Of a DNA stretch of 64,000 nt, positions 17,231-26,934 are shown piece by piece (position 1 is the stretch's first letter; the number at the start of each line of letters is the position of its first letter). The DNA comes from Ruegeria faecimaris (lineage in GTDB: Bacteria > Pseudomonadota > Alphaproteobacteria > Rhodobacterales > Rhodobacteraceae). A model generated the notes under the pieces. The model was given only the letters and a program-made list of their open reading frames with translations, did not search any database and was not told the origin of the DNA. Both the position numbers and the translations under genes were made by a program. The DNA lies in assembly GCF_900182615.1 (NCBI RefSeq), contig NZ_FXTE01000015.1, forward strand, positions 1 through 64,000, read 5' to 3'.

Positions 17231-18532
17231 ATGTATCTCAAGAACGCACTTCGTGCGGCGACAGCAATGACTTTCGTCGCCACGGCAGCAGCCCAAGCGG
17301 ATACCTTAACAATAGCGACCGTGAACAACGGCGACATGATCCGGATGCAGGGCTATACCGATAAATTCACCGAAGCGACCGGCATCGATGTCGAGTGGGT
17401 TACGTTGGAAGAGAACGTGCTGCGCCAGCGCGTGACAACGGATATCACCACCAAAGGTGGCCAATTCGACATCATGACCATCGGAATGTACGAGACGCCG
17501 ATCTGGGGCGCGAACGGCTGGTTGGTTCCCCTAGACGGGCTGTCGGATGAATACGACGTAGGTGACATCCTGCCCGCCATGTCAGGCGGCCTTAGCCATG
17601 ATGGAACGCTCTACGCGGCTCCGTTCTACGGCGAAAGCTCGATGATCATGTATCGCACTGACCTGATGGAAAAAGCGGGTATGGAAATGCCGGACGCTCC
17701 GACTTGGGAGTTCATCCGCGAAGCGGCTGCTGCGATGACCGATCGCGACGCTGATATCAACGGTATCTGCCTGCGCGGCAAGGCCGGTTGGGGCGAAGGC
17801 GGTGCTTTCATCACAGCGATGTCCAATTCCTTTGGTGCGCGCTGGTTTGATGAAGATTGGAAGCCGCAGTTCGATCAGCCTGAATGGGCTGACACGTTGA
17901 ACTTCTACGTAGGTATGATGAACGAGTCCGGCCCCGCAGGTTACGCCACTAACGGATTTAACGAAAACCTGTCGTTGTTCCAGCAGGGCAAATGCGGCAT
18001 GTGGATCGACGCAACGGTTGCGGCTTCTTTCGTGACCAACCCGACAGACTCGACAGTCGCGGATAGCGTCAGCTTTGCACTTGCACCCGACACGGGGCTT
18101 GGCAAGCGCTCGAATTGGTTGTGGGCGTGGGCTCTGGCAATTCCGGCTGGTACGGAACAGGCAGACTCGGCCAAACAGTTCATCGAGTGGGCAACATCCA
18201 AAGACTACATCGAACTCGTAGCCGAAAACGAAGGCTGGGCCAACGTGCCTCCGGGTGCACGTACGTCGCTGTACGAAAATCCGGACTATCAGGCGGTTCC
18301 GTTCGCCAAGATGACATTGGACTCGATCCTGTCGGCTGATCCGAACAATCCAACTGTAAAGCCAGTGCCTTACGTTGGTATTCAGTTTGCAGCGATCCCG
18401 GAATTCGCAGGTATCGCCACGCAGGTGAGCCAGGAGTTCTCAGCAGTTTATGCCGGGCAGCAAACGGTAGAAGAAGCTCTTGCCAAAGCGCAAGCCTTCA
18501 CTGCCGAAGAAATGGAAGCCGCAGGCTACTAA
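17231..18532 (+). CDS. smoE: Polyol ABC transporter substrate-binding protein (SmoE-like)
   Basis: Periplasmic receptor for D-glucitol/mannitol/arabitol-type polyols. The 433-residue product has a signal peptide (ATAMTFVATAAAQAD) and the extracellular solute-binding family 1 fold, with segments LTIATVNNGDMIRMQGY, PFYGESSMIMYRTDLM and KRSNWLWAWALAIP. It begins with GGGAGGACAGGG upstream. It heads the operon with permeases, ATPase and two dehydrogenases, in the order of the R. sphaeroides smo locus. A hairpin follows its stop. Confidence 0.9.
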   Translation: MYLKNALRAATAMTFVATAAAQADTLTIATVNNGDMIRMQGYTDKFTEATGIDVEWVTLEENVLRQRVTTDITTKGGQFDIMTIGMYETPIWGANGWLVPLDGLSDEYDVGDILPAMSGGLSHDGTLYAAPFYGESSMIMYRTDLMEKAGMEMPDAPTWEFIREAAAAMTDRDADINGICLRGKAGWGEGGAFITAMSNSFGARWFDEDWKPQFDQPEWADTLNFYVGMMNESGPAGYATNGFNENLSLFQQGKCGMWIDATVAASFVTNPTDSTVADSVSFALAPDTGLGKRSNWLWAWALAIPAGTEQADSAKQFIEWATSKDYIELVAENEGWANVPPGARTSLYENPDYQAVPFAKMTLDSILSADPNNPTVKPVPYVGIQFAAIPEFAGIATQVSQEFSAVYAGQQTVEEALAKAQAFTAEEMEAAGY

Positions 18533-18545
18533 GGCCTCCTTCCCT

Positions 18546-18572
18546 GCGGGTGGACAGAGGTCTGTCCCCCGC
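18546..18572 (+). promoter_or_regulatory. Intercistronic hairpin after the binding-protein gene
   Basis: GCGGG-T-GGACAG pairs with CTGTCC-CCCGC around AGGT, leaving one bulged T. It has no T tract, so it probably acts as a 3' stabiliser or attenuator that keeps binding-protein mRNA more abundant than the permease mRNA. Confidence 0.6.
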
Positions 18573-18639
18573 TTCACCCTTCCACAACTCGCGTTTTTCT
18601 CGCAGGCTGAGCTATGCCTGAACAGAGAGGTTTTGCGTC

Positions 18640-19506
18640 ATGGCTACTCAACATTCCCGATCAGTTGCACGCCTGATGATGGCACCTGCAGTGATCCTGC
18701 TTCTTGGCTGGATGCTCGTGCCTCTGACGATGACGCTGTATTTTTCCTTCAAGAAATACCTGCCCCTGCGCGGCGGTGATCTGGGATGGGTCGGCTTGGA
18801 CAACTACGTCCGGTTCGTCTCCTCCAGTTCCTTCTGGCCCGCGGTTCAGGCCACGCTGATGATCGTCGGCGGCGTGCTTGCCATCACGGTTGTTCTGGGC
18901 ATCCTTCTGGCAATGCTGCTGGATCAGCCGATGTGGGGCCAAGGCGTTGTCCGCATCCTAGTGATCGCACCGTTCTTTGTGATGCCGACCGTTTCCGCAT
19001 TGGTCTGGAAAAACATGTTCATGGACCCGGTCAACGGGTTGCTGGCTCATCTGTGGCGCTTTTTCGGGGCTGAGCCAGTTTCCTGGCTATCCGAGGCGTC
19101 GATGACGTCAATCATCATGATCGTATCGTGGCAATGGCTGCCGTTTGCGACGCTGATCCTGCTGACCGCGATCCAGTCGCTGGACAGTGAACAGTTGGAG
19201 GCCGCAGAAATGGACGGCGCGCCACCGCTCAAGCGCTTTTACCATATCATCCTGCCGCATCTAAGCCGCGCGATTACCATCGTGATCCTGATCCAGACGA
19301 TTTTCCTGTTGTCGATCTTCGCCGAAATCTTCGTGACCACCGGCGGCGCCTTCGGCACCCGTACACTCACCTACCTGATCTTCCAGCGCGTGCTAGAGGG
19401 CCAGAACGTCGGCCTTGGATCAGCCGGAGGTGTCTATGCAATCATCCTTGCCAATATCGTTGCGATCTTCCTGATGCGCATCGTCGGCAAGAACCTGGAC
19501 GCGTGA
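18640..19506 (+). CDS. smoF: Polyol ABC transporter permease 1 (SmoF-like)
   Basis: The 288-residue inner-membrane protein has six predicted membrane helices. The permease EAA loop (EAAEMDGAPPLKRFYHIILP) contacts the ATPase. MalF-type permease of the CUT1 family. The ribosome site AGAGAGG lies 8 bases before the ATG. It is 12 bp ahead of the partner permease. Confidence 0.92.
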   Translation: MATQHSRSVARLMMAPAVILLLGWMLVPLTMTLYFSFKKYLPLRGGDLGWVGLDNYVRFVSSSSFWPAVQATLMIVGGVLAITVVLGILLAMLLDQPMWGQGVVRILVIAPFFVMPTVSALVWKNMFMDPVNGLLAHLWRFFGAEPVSWLSEASMTSIIMIVSWQWLPFATLILLTAIQSLDSEQLEAAEMDGAPPLKRFYHIILPHLSRAITIVILIQTIFLLSIFAEIFVTTGGAFGTRTLTYLIFQRVLEGQNVGLGSAGGVYAIILANIVAIFLMRIVGKNLDA

Positions 19507-19518
19507 GGAGGTAACGAT

Positions 19519-20349
19519 ATGAGCCGCTCAGTTACACCCCGTCGCAAGTCGCTTAACACCGCCCTGGCATGGGCCGTTGGTCTGCTGATCTTTTTCCCGA
19601 TCCTCTGGACCATCCTGACCAGCTTCAAGACCGAAGCACAGGCCATCGCCAGCCCGCCGCTGTTTCTGAACTTTGACTGGACGCTGGAAAACTATGCCAT
19701 CGTTCAGGAACGCTCGGACTATATGCGGTTCCTGTGGAATTCGGTGATCATCGCGGGTGGTTCGACCATATTGGGCGTGATCATCGCGGTGCCCGCCGCC
19801 TGGGCGATGGCCTTTGTGCCATCAAAACGCACCAAGGACATCCTGCTGTGGATGCTGTCCACCAAGATGCTGCCTGCGGTCGGTGTTCTATACCCGATCT
19901 ACCTGCTGTTCATCCGGCTTGGGCTTTTGGACAGTCGCGCAGGTCTGGTTGTGGTTCTGATGCTGATCAACCTGCCGATCATTGTATGGATGCTCTACAC
20001 CTATTTCCGCGAAATCCCCGGCGAGATCCTGGAAGCCGCCCGCATGGACGGGGCAACGCTGAAGGAAGAAATCCTTTACGTGCTGACGCCGATGGCGGTG
20101 CCCGGTATCGCCTCGACCATCCTGTTGAACTTTATCCTCGCCTGGAACGAGGCGTTCTGGACCCTCAACCTGACCGCAGTTGACGCGGCACCGCTGACGG
20201 CCTTCATCGCCAGCTACTCCAGCCCCGAGGGCCTGTTCTTTGCCAAACTCAGCGCGGCATCGACCATGGCAATCGCACCAATCCTGATCCTTGGCTGGTT
20301 CAGCCAGAAACAACTTGTCCGCGGCCTGACCTTCGGCGCCGTGAAATAA
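19519..20349 (+). CDS. smoG: Polyol ABC transporter permease 2 (SmoG-like)
   Basis: The 276-residue MalG-type permease has six predicted helices and the EAA loop EAARMDGATLKEEILYVLTP. It forms the membrane channel with the preceding permease. The start at 19519 has GAGGAGGTAACG upstream. The gap to the ATPase gene is 12 bp. Confidence 0.92.
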   Translation: MSRSVTPRRKSLNTALAWAVGLLIFFPILWTILTSFKTEAQAIASPPLFLNFDWTLENYAIVQERSDYMRFLWNSVIIAGGSTILGVIIAVPAAWAMAFVPSKRTKDILLWMLSTKMLPAVGVLYPIYLLFIRLGLLDSRAGLVVVLMLINLPIIVWMLYTYFREIPGEILEAARMDGATLKEEILYVLTPMAVPGIASTILLNFILAWNEAFWTLNLTAVDAAPLTAFIASYSSPEGLFFAKLSAASTMAIAPILILGWFSQKQLVRGLTFGAVK

Positions 20350-20361
20350 GGAAAACTCCGC

Positions 20362-21366
20362 ATGGGACGCATTCAACTCAAATCCGTGACCAAGAAATTT
20401 GGCGACGTTGAAGTCATTCCGCCGCTGGACCTGACCATTCAAGATGGCGAGTTCACTGTCTTCGTCGGCCCCTCGGGCTGTGGTAAATCCACCTTGTTGC
20501 GGCTGATTGCCGGGCTGGAGGATATCACCTCGGGCAATATCGACATTGACGGGGCGGACGCCACCGATGTCCCGCCCGCAAAGCGCGGTCTGGCCATGGT
20601 GTTCCAATCCTACGCGCTCTACCCGCATATGACGGTGCGCAAGAACATCGCCTTTCCGCTGCGTATGGCCAAACTGGATCAGGCCGAGATTGACCGCCGC
20701 GTCGAGGGCGCTGCCGATGTTCTGAACCTGACCGATTACCTGGATCGCCGACCGGGCCAACTGTCCGGCGGTCAACGCCAGCGCGTTGCCATTGGCCGCG
20801 CCATCGTACGTGAGCCTGCGGCGTTTCTGTTTGACGAGCCACTCTCGAACCTCGACGCCGCCTTGCGCGTTGGAATGCGGCTTGAAATCAGCGAGCTACA
20901 CAAGCGTCTTGCAACCACGATGATCTATGTGACCCATGATCAGGTCGAGGCGATGACGATGGCCGACAAGATCGTCGTGCTGCAGGCCGGTGTGATCGAA
21001 CAGGTAGGCAGCCCGCTCGAGCTGTATAAGACTCCGCGAAACCTGTTTGTCGCGGGCTTTATCGGCTCACCCAAAATGAACTTCATTGCGGGCGAAGAGG
21101 CCGCGAAACATGACGCCCATACGATCGGGGTCCGCCCCGAGCATCTGGAGGTATCCGACAGTTCCGGCACCTGGTCCGGGGTGGTTGGGGTTTCCGAACA
21201 TCTGGGCTCGGACACGTTCTTCCACATTCACGAAACCGGCCTTGCGGACACGATCACCGTACGAGCGGGGGGTGAAGTTGGCTTCAACCATGGCGACCGT
21301 ATCTATCTGACGCCACGCGCGGATGTGATCCATCGGTTTGACGCAAAGGGCCTGCGGATCGAATGA
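20362..21366 (+). CDS. smoK: Polyol ABC transporter ATP-binding protein (SmoK-like)
   Basis: The 334-residue CUT1 ATPase carries Walker [10 protein letters not shown], the Q loop ([13 protein letters not shown]), signature [10 protein letters not shown], Walker [14 protein letters not shown] and the H loop ([12 protein letters not shown]). A C-terminal OB-type regulatory domain starts near residue 240 ([11 protein letters not shown]). It energises SmoFG. The stop overlaps the next start (ATGA). Confidence 0.94.
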   Translation: MGRIQLKSVTKKFGDVEVIPPLDLTIQDGEFTVFVGPSGCGKSTLLRLIAGLEDITSGNIDIDGADATDVPPAKRGLAMVFQSYALYPHMTVRKNIAFPLRMAKLDQAEIDRRVEGAADVLNLTDYLDRRPGQLSGGQRQRVAIGRAIVREPAAFLFDEPLSNLDAALRVGMRLEISELHKRLATTMIYVTHDQVEAMTMADKIVVLQAGVIEQVGSPLELYKTPRNLFVAGFIGSPKMNFIAGEEAAKHDAHTIGVRPEHLEVSDSSGTWSGVVGVSEHLGSDTFFHIHETGLADTITVRAGGEVGFNHGDRIYLTPRADVIHRFDAKGLRIE

Positions 21367-22136
21367 CACGTCTGGTCGGTAAAACCGCCCTGATTACCGG
21401 GGCCGCGCGTGGCATCGGACTGGCCTTTGCCAAAGCCTATGCTGCCGAAGGGGCCCGTGTCGCGCTGGCCGACATTGACGGCGCGCGCGTGCAAGCCGCG
21501 GCCGCCGAAATCGGTGAGGCCGCTTTGGCTATCGAGATGGATGTGACCAACCAGCAGAGCATCGATGCAGCGGTGGCAAAGACGGCTTCACATTTCGGTC
21601 CCATCGACATTCTGATCAATAACGCCGCCATCTTTACTGCAGCACCAATGGTTGAAATCGAGCGTGCCGACTACAACCGAGTTTTCGACATCAATGTCTC
21701 AGGCGCCTTGTTCACGATGCAGGCCGTCGCGCGCCACATGATCGAACACGGGACCAAAGGCCGGATCATCAACATGGCATCGCAAGCCGGACGACGGGGC
21801 GAGCCTCTGGTCGCCGTCTATTGCGCAAGCAAAGCCGCTATCATTTCGCTTACCCAATCTGCAGGGCTGAACCTGATCCAACACGGCATCAACGTAAATG
21901 CCATTGCTCCGGGGGTTGTCGATGGCGAACACTGGGATGGTGTGGACGCCTTTTTTGCAAAGCATGAGGGCAAAGAGCCCGGGCAGAAAAAACGCGAAGT
22001 AGCCGCAGCGGTGCCGCACGGTCGGATGGGCCGTGCCGAGGACCTGACCGGAATGGCCGTGTTTCTGGCCTCAGATGAGGCGCAGTATATTGTCGCGCAA
22101 ACCTATAATGTCGACGGCGGGAACTGGATGAGCTGA
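21363..22136 (+). CDS. smoS: D-glucitol (sorbitol) dehydrogenase, SDR family
   Basis: Oxidises D-glucitol to D-fructose (and related polyols) with NAD. The 257-residue short-chain dehydrogenase has nucleotide motif [13 protein letters not shown], the NNAAIF segment and the catalytic YCASK (Tyr-x-x-x-Lys), and ends with NVDGGNWMS. Position between smoK and mtlK matches the R. sphaeroides smo locus. It overlaps both neighbours by a few bases. Confidence 0.92.
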   Translation: MTRLVGKTALITGAARGIGLAFAKAYAAEGARVALADIDGARVQAAAAEIGEAALAIEMDVTNQQSIDAAVAKTASHFGPIDILINNAAIFTAAPMVEIERADYNRVFDINVSGALFTMQAVARHMIEHGTKGRIINMASQAGRRGEPLVAVYCASKAAIISLTQSAGLNLIQHGINVNAIAPGVVDGEHWDGVDAFFAKHEGKEPGQKKREVAAAVPHGRMGRAEDLTGMAVFLASDEAQYIVAQTYNVDGGNWMS

Positions 22137-23647
22137 TGGATCCTCTGGCAAACGCAAATCCCCCGGTGCGGCTGCGGCGCGACAGCCTTGCAGATATGCC
22201 TGCGACTGTCAGGACACCGAATTACCTGCCCACAGACCTGAAACCCGGCATCGTCCATATCGGGCTGGGCAATTTTCACCGCGCGCATCAGGCCTGGTAT
22301 ATCCACCAGTTGATGCAACAGGGCCAAGCACTGGACTGGGCGATCATCGGGGCCGGTGTCCGCAGCTATGATGCCGAAATGCGAGAGAGGTTGCTGGCGC
22401 AGGACTGTCTGACAACACTGATCGAGCTGGACCCAAAGGGAATATCCGCCGAAATTGTCGGAGCCATGATCGACTACCTGCCAATCGAAGAGGGCAATGC
22501 GACGCTGATCCGGCAGATGGCCGATCCGTCCATCCGGATTGTGTCGCTTACAGTGACCGAGGGCGGCTATTTTCTGGACGCCAATACCGGCGCGTTCAAC
22601 GCCGATCACGAAGACATTCGATACGATGCCGCCCATCCAGACCAGCCGCGAACCGCGTTTGGCGCCATTGTCGCAGCTCTTCGACAGCGCAAGAAGGAGG
22701 GTTTGAAACCCTTTACCACGCTCAGCTGCGACAACCTTCAGGGCAACGGGGTGATCCTGCGAAACTGCATTGTTGGTTTGGCGCGTATGTCTGACCCGAA
22801 TCTAGCCACATGGATCGACCAATATGGCGCATTTCCCAATTCGATGGTGGATTGCATTGTACCCGCTACGACAGAGCAGGTTGTTTCGCAATGCCACGGA
22901 CTTGGAATCGATGACCGCGTCCCTGTCTCACATGAAAACTTTCGCCAATGGGTGATCGAGGACAATTTTTGCGCAGGGCGTCCGCCGCTCGAACAAGTCG
23001 GTGTCATACTGACCCACGATGTTCATAGCTATGAGACGATGAAACTGCGTATTTTGAACGGCGGTCATCAGCTGCTTGCGAATGTCGGAGAAATCCTGAA
23101 CGTCCCGACGATTTCACGATGCATGCAGGACTCTGATATCCTAGCGTTTTTCGCTAAAGTTCAGGCAGAAGAAATCCTCCCGCATGTCGCTGCTGTCCCC
23201 GGCGCTAAACCAAGTGAATATCTTGATCTGGTCGAAAAGCGATTTGCAAACACTGCCATCCATGACACCACGCGCCGTGTCGCGTTTGACGGATCCTCAC
23301 GGCATCCCGGGTTCTTGCTGCCTTCGCTGCGTGACGCAGTTGCCTCGGGCCCTGCCCCCAGCGGGCTGGCCCTGGCCGAGGCATTCTGGTGCCGGATGTG
23401 TGCAGGCAGGCGCGAGGATGGGTCTGAAATTGCGCCAAACGACCCCCATTGGGACGCTCTTCAGCACATCGCGCTGGCGTCCAGAGATGATCCGAAACTG
23501 TGGATCGAGCAGGATCAATATTACGGCGAGATTGGCCGTGATACCCGCTTTGGTCAGGACTTTTCTTTTTGGCTGACCAAGATCTGGAGACATGGTAGCC
23601 GCGCTGCGATAGCAGACTACGTCGCGCAGACGTCCACGTCAGAGTAA
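22136..23647 (+). CDS. mtlK: Mannitol 2-dehydrogenase
   Basis: Polyol-specific long-chain dehydrogenase oxidising D-mannitol to D-fructose and D-arabitol to D-xylulose. The 503-residue length is typical. The NAD site is IVHIGLGNFHRAHQAWY, and the family's lysine/asparagine/histidine active-site segment is MKLRILNGGHQLLANVGE. Its ATG overlaps the smoS stop (TGATG). Together with xylB it completes arabitol and mannitol use. Confidence 0.93.
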   Translation: MDPLANANPPVRLRRDSLADMPATVRTPNYLPTDLKPGIVHIGLGNFHRAHQAWYIHQLMQQGQALDWAIIGAGVRSYDAEMRERLLAQDCLTTLIELDPKGISAEIVGAMIDYLPIEEGNATLIRQMADPSIRIVSLTVTEGGYFLDANTGAFNADHEDIRYDAAHPDQPRTAFGAIVAALRQRKKEGLKPFTTLSCDNLQGNGVILRNCIVGLARMSDPNLATWIDQYGAFPNSMVDCIVPATTEQVVSQCHGLGIDDRVPVSHENFRQWVIEDNFCAGRPPLEQVGVILTHDVHSYETMKLRILNGGHQLLANVGEILNVPTISRCMQDSDILAFFAKVQAEEILPHVAAVPGAKPSEYLDLVEKRFANTAIHDTTRRVAFDGSSRHPGFLLPSLRDAVASGPAPSGLALAEAFWCRMCAGRREDGSEIAPNDPHWDALQHIALASRDDPKLWIEQDQYYGEIGRDTRFGQDFSFWLTKIWRHGSRAAIADYVAQTSTSE

Positions 23648-24118
23648 CCGGTCAAAACACATGGAGATCAGTCGCGGGCCAAGACCGCGCAGTTCCGTGA
23701 CGTATCACGTGCAAACGCGGCGCAGGGGTTCTGACACTGCAAATTGGCGCGCACCCATAAAAATTGTAGGTGTTCTCATAACGCTGCATCGCCGCCATCG
23801 ATTTTACTCACAAAAATTGAAGACTTTTGCGCACAAGTTTGCACGATTTGCCCATAACATTGCGCGGTTCGAGAAACGCGCTCAATTGATCGTAGTCACC
23901 ACACATCTTCTTCAACTAGAACCGGGCGTTTCTCAATCAAGAGTAAATTCTTATTGGAAATATTCGACCCTGATCATAGGGAAGCAGTTCTTTCGAGGGC
24001 TTGTGATAGATCCTCGCTTCAAGAATGGATATTCCCGTAATTGCCAAGTGAGCGCGTCCAAACCGACGCGCTCACTTTGCTTGGTATTGCTTGTCACTAC
24101 GGAGTTAAGAGCGATGTA
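23648..24118. other. Gene-free stretch holding repeat copy A
   Basis: No gene is visible in these 471 bp. The middle (23748-23866) holds the first copy of a complex repeat seen again near 28.1 kb. The remainder shows no recognisable RNA or promoter. Confidence 0.6.
23748..23866 (+). repeat. Complex repeat, copy A (mobile-element end-like)
   Basis: The left module (AAAATTGTAGG, then CATAACGCTGC) and right module (two units of about 22 bp: TTTTGCGCACAAGTTTGCAC and TTTGCCCATAACATTGCGCG) match copy B at 28083-28222 in the same orientation. Iterated units of this kind are typical of transposase-binding ends of Tn7/Tn5053-type or IS21-type elements. No transposase gene of that kind remains here. 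Confidence 0.6.
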
Positions 24119-25225
24119 TCACTCTGCGGCAACAGCTTTCTCTTCCAGTACCGGGTAGTCGGTGTACCCTTTTTCATTGCCGCCGTAGAGCGTGGTTGGA
24201 TCGAGCTCATTCAGAGCGGCGCCTTTCTCCAACCGGTTGACAAGATCAGGGTTGGAAATAAACGGCCGGCCAAAGGCCACCAGATCGACGGCTCCGGTTT
24301 CAACCGCTTCAATCGCCATGTCTCGGTCATAAGCGTTGTTGCCCATTTTCGCGCCATCAAACAGATCATAGAGCATCTTCAGATCGCCACCTTCCGGAAT
24401 ATCGCGCGGGCCGCCGGTCTGTCCTTCCACGAGATGGAGATAGGCCAGCCCATACCCATTCAGCAATTTGACCGCATGAGTGAATGTCGCCTGCGGGTCG
24501 CTGTCGGAGATGTTGTTGGCGTCCGAGAACGGGCTTAGGCGGACACCAACACGGTCGGCGCCCCACACGTCAACAACTGCGTCCATGACCTCTTTCAGAA
24601 ACCGTGCTCTGTTCTCGACAGGACCGCCGTATTCGTCTTCACGCTTGTTGGACTCGTCCCGCAGGAACTGATCGATGAGGTATCCGTTGGCTGCATGGAC
24701 CTCGACACCGTCGAAACCGGCCTCCTTGGCGTTTTCCGCGGCCCTCCGGTAGTCGGCAACAATGCCAGCAATTTCTTCGACGGCCAGAGCCCGCGGCTCA
24801 GATGTTTCGACGAACTGCTCACCATCAAAGGTCTTGGCCTTAGCGCCGATCGCAGATGGCGCAACAGGGGCACCGCCATCCGGCTGTAAGCTTGTATGCG
24901 AAATCCGGCCCACATGCCAAAGCTGGATCACAATCTTGCCACCCTCAGCATGGACGGCCTCAGTCACTTTTCTCCAGCCGTCGATCTGCGTTTCGGAATA
25001 AATGCCAGGCGTCCAGGCATAGCCTTTGCCTTGGGGCGAGATTTGCGAAGCTTCCGTGATGATCAATCCAGCACCCGCCCGTTGCACGTAGTACTTGGTC
25101 TGCAATTCATGGACGCTGTCATCTTCGGCTCTTGCCCGGTTGCGGGTCAGTGGCGCCATGACAACGCGGTTTTTCAGCTCGATTGCACCAGCTTTGATGC
25201 CGGAGAACAGTTTTTCATCAGCCAT
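24119..25225 (-). CDS. nemA: Alkene reductase, Old Yellow Enzyme family
   Basis: FMN-dependent reductase of activated alkenes, nitrate esters or N-ethylmaleimide. The 368-residue product shows the OYE barrel with NRVVMAPLTRNRA, the substrate histidine/asparagine pair in VEVHAANGYLIDQFL and the late FGRPFISNPDLV. It is preceded by a TetR gene on the same strand, with an operator between, as in electrophile-responsive nem systems. Confidence 0.93.
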   Translation of the reverse strand: MADEKLFSGIKAGAIELKNRVVMAPLTRNRARAEDDSVHELQTKYYVQRAGAGLIITEASQISPQGKGYAWTPGIYSETQIDGWRKVTEAVHAEGGKIVIQLWHVGRISHTSLQPDGGAPVAPSAIGAKAKTFDGEQFVETSEPRALAVEEIAGIVADYRRAAENAKEAGFDGVEVHAANGYLIDQFLRDESNKREDEYGGPVENRARFLKEVMDAVVDVWGADRVGVRLSPFSDANNISDSDPQATFTHAVKLLNGYGLAYLHLVEGQTGGPRDIPEGGDLKMLYDLFDGAKMGNNAYDRDMAIEAVETGAVDLVAFGRPFISNPDLVNRLEKGAALNELDPTTLYGGNEKGYTDYPVLEEKAVAAE

Positions 25226-25261
25226 TGCTGCTTCCTTCTTTGGTAAACTTCGTTCAGATAT

Positions 25262-25283
25262 TATTGGACCAATTAGTCCAATA
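25262..25283. promoter_or_regulatory. TetR-type operator in front of nemA
   Basis: Perfect arms TATTGGAC (25262-25269) and GTCCAATA (25276-25283) flank CAATTA. The site lies 37 bp upstream of nemA and downstream of the TetR gene, so the repressor probably controls nemA. Confidence 0.75.
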
Positions 25284-25347
25284 TTAGGGTCACCGTCTCT
25301 TGTTTGAGTTTGTGTTACGTTTCATACCCTTATTTTTAGGGGAGGCC

Positions 25348-25944
25348 TTATGGCGAAATCACCAACCGGGCTTGTTTCAGGGTTTGTGATATCTGATCCG
25401 CGGGAACACCCGCTTTGCGCAAGGCTAGTGTGCCGATTGCAAGGGAGGCAAAGGCGCGTGCCTTGTTGAGTACCTGTCCCGGATCCGAAGGCTCAAGCGC
25501 TCTTGCAATAATCTCGTCAATACTCTCCAAATGCTGTCGCCCGAGAGCCGCCACTTCATTGTCATGCGGGGCAAGTTCCGTAAGGCAATTGATCAGCATG
25601 CAGCCGTCACGACCGCCTTGCGGGTTCGCCAAAGCTTCCATAATCGCACCAACGGGGTCATTTCCGCCCGCATCTGCAACGTCACGCAGATTTTTCAAAC
25701 CACGCCTTGAATAGTGCCTGAGGGCTTTGTGAAACAAAGTCTGCTTGTTGACGAACGTTCCATAGAAGCTGGACCGGCTCAAACCCATGGCCTTGGTCAG
25801 ATCATCCACAGATGCGGCCTCGTAGCCCTTGTGCCAAAAAACGCACAAGGCTTTTTCCAAAGCCTCAGCTTCGTCAAAGGCGCGAGGCCTACCCGGGCCT
25901 GCGGGTGATTTGATGTCGCCAACTGCGAGAGTTTCTTTGCTCAT
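25348..25944 (-). CDS. TetR/AcrR-family repressor (NemR-like)
   Basis: The 198-residue product starts at 25944, where the family N terminus (GRPRAFDEAEALEKAL) fits; a longer frame upstream is not supported. The helix-turn-helix is DLTKAMGLSRSSFYGTFVNK (about 49-68). The ligand domain includes cysteines in DGCMLINCLTEL, which could sense electrophiles as C106 does in E. coli NemR. It is adjacent to nemA. Confidence 0.88.
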   Translation of the reverse strand: MSKETLAVGDIKSPAGPGRPRAFDEAEALEKALCVFWHKGYEAASVDDLTKAMGLSRSSFYGTFVNKQTLFHKALRHYSRRGLKNLRDVADAGGNDPVGAIMEALANPQGGRDGCMLINCLTELAPHDNEVAALGRQHLESIDEIIARALEPSDPGQVLNKARAFASLAIGTLALRKAGVPADQISQTLKQARLVISP

Positions 25945-26514
25945 GAGCAAGATGTGGAATGGTTGGCCCAGAAATTCAAGGTGGCGGTAGGGAATTTTTG
26001 GAATGGTCAGTCCGTATTGTGACCAGAGAAAGGATTTTAGGTCCGTGGAAATGCAAAACCTCCCCGGCGCGCTTGGTGTCACGCTAATCTTAGGATCAGG
26101 ACTGTTAGTCTTCTTGCGGGAGTGTCAGACGAAGAGGATCGTGTTCGTAGAAAAGAGAGGCCACGCTCGGTACTCGTTTCCAATACTTGACAGAGTGACT
26201 GGCGGCTTTGTCCAATACGTAGATGTTGATCACTCACAAACCAGAGATTGGTTCGGTAGATCCATGGCCAATGCCCTCAAATTGTGAGGATTACTACCCC
26301 AATGAGTAACAAAGCCACGAATTCAGAACTGGTTTTATGAGCCTCAGTACGGCGGGCCGTTGTAAGCAAACCAACAATAATTTCAGCGCGCTAGGTTAAA
26401 ATAGCGAGGTTAGCTGAAGTTTAATTCGCCCAATGTGAACTTCTTAACTTTGGCTAGAACGATTTCTTGTCAGTATCGTTTCATGAGTTGTTAGTGAGTT
26501 CGGTGAGTAAGTAG
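25945..26514. other. Gene-poor, AT-rich stretch
   Basis: A plus-strand open frame at 26003-26287 (94 codons) has no ribosome site, mixed codon use and no recognisable domain, so it is not called. The segment 26340-26510 is AT-rich and may include the promoter of the next gene. Confidence 0.5.
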
Positions 26515-26934
26515 ATGTATTTGCATAGTTTCGAGGGACATTGTAGCGCAGTCAATGACATCCGGATGGATGATTTTGCGCTTGAGTATCCGTTGTTGGA
26601 CGATGCCGGCGTGCACGCACAATGGCAAAATGGCTCCTGGCAAATCACGCGGATAGCCGATATCTGGACAAGAACCGGGAAGGTACTTTCTTTGCCTTAC
26701 AAAGGGGCCAACGCCTATCCATCTTTCCAGTTTGCTGAGGATGGAACCCCGCTTCCTTTGATGGAAAAAGTGTTGAAAGCCCTGCCACGTGAAATGACGC
26801 CGTGGCAATGCGCGTTCTGGTTAACCTCACCCAAATTGGAACTCGGAGGGGAAAGCCCGGCAATTCGCATTCAGACCGGCGATGACTGCATAGTCGATAT
26901 CGCAGGCGAAGCTGGTTGTCTGATGGCAGCTTAG
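26515..26934 (+). CDS. Orphan antitoxin-like protein (Xre/MbcA/ParS C-terminal domain-like)
   Basis: The 139-residue protein has the order R-x-TGKVLSLPYKG, YPSFQF, GTPLPLMEKVLKALP and WQCAFWLTSPKLELGG. This resembles the toxin-binding domain of MbcA/ParS/Xre-type antitoxins (DUF2384), where F/YPAFQF, ALP, W-x-x-A-x-W-L-x-x-P and GG recur. No RES-type toxin gene lies beside it, only an IS3 remnant 210 bp downstream. It may be a remnant of a toxin-antitoxin locus or a stand-alone adaptor. The start is uncertain. Confidence 0.55.
   Translation: MYLHSFEGHCSAVNDIRMDDFALEYPLLDDAGVHAQWQNGSWQITRIADIWTRTGKVLSLPYKGANAYPSFQFAEDGTPLPLMEKVLKALPREMTPWQCAFWLTSPKLELGGESPAIRIQTGDDCIVDIAGEAGCLMAA

Noticed and set aside
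19888..20775. 295-codon minus-strand frame
   Set aside because: Antisense to two transporter genes with clear motifs; its composition (Q/G/H/R-rich) is that of a shadow frame.
26003..26287. 94-codon plus-strand frame upstream of the antitoxin-like gene
   Set aside because: No ribosome site, no recognisable domain and no supporting context.
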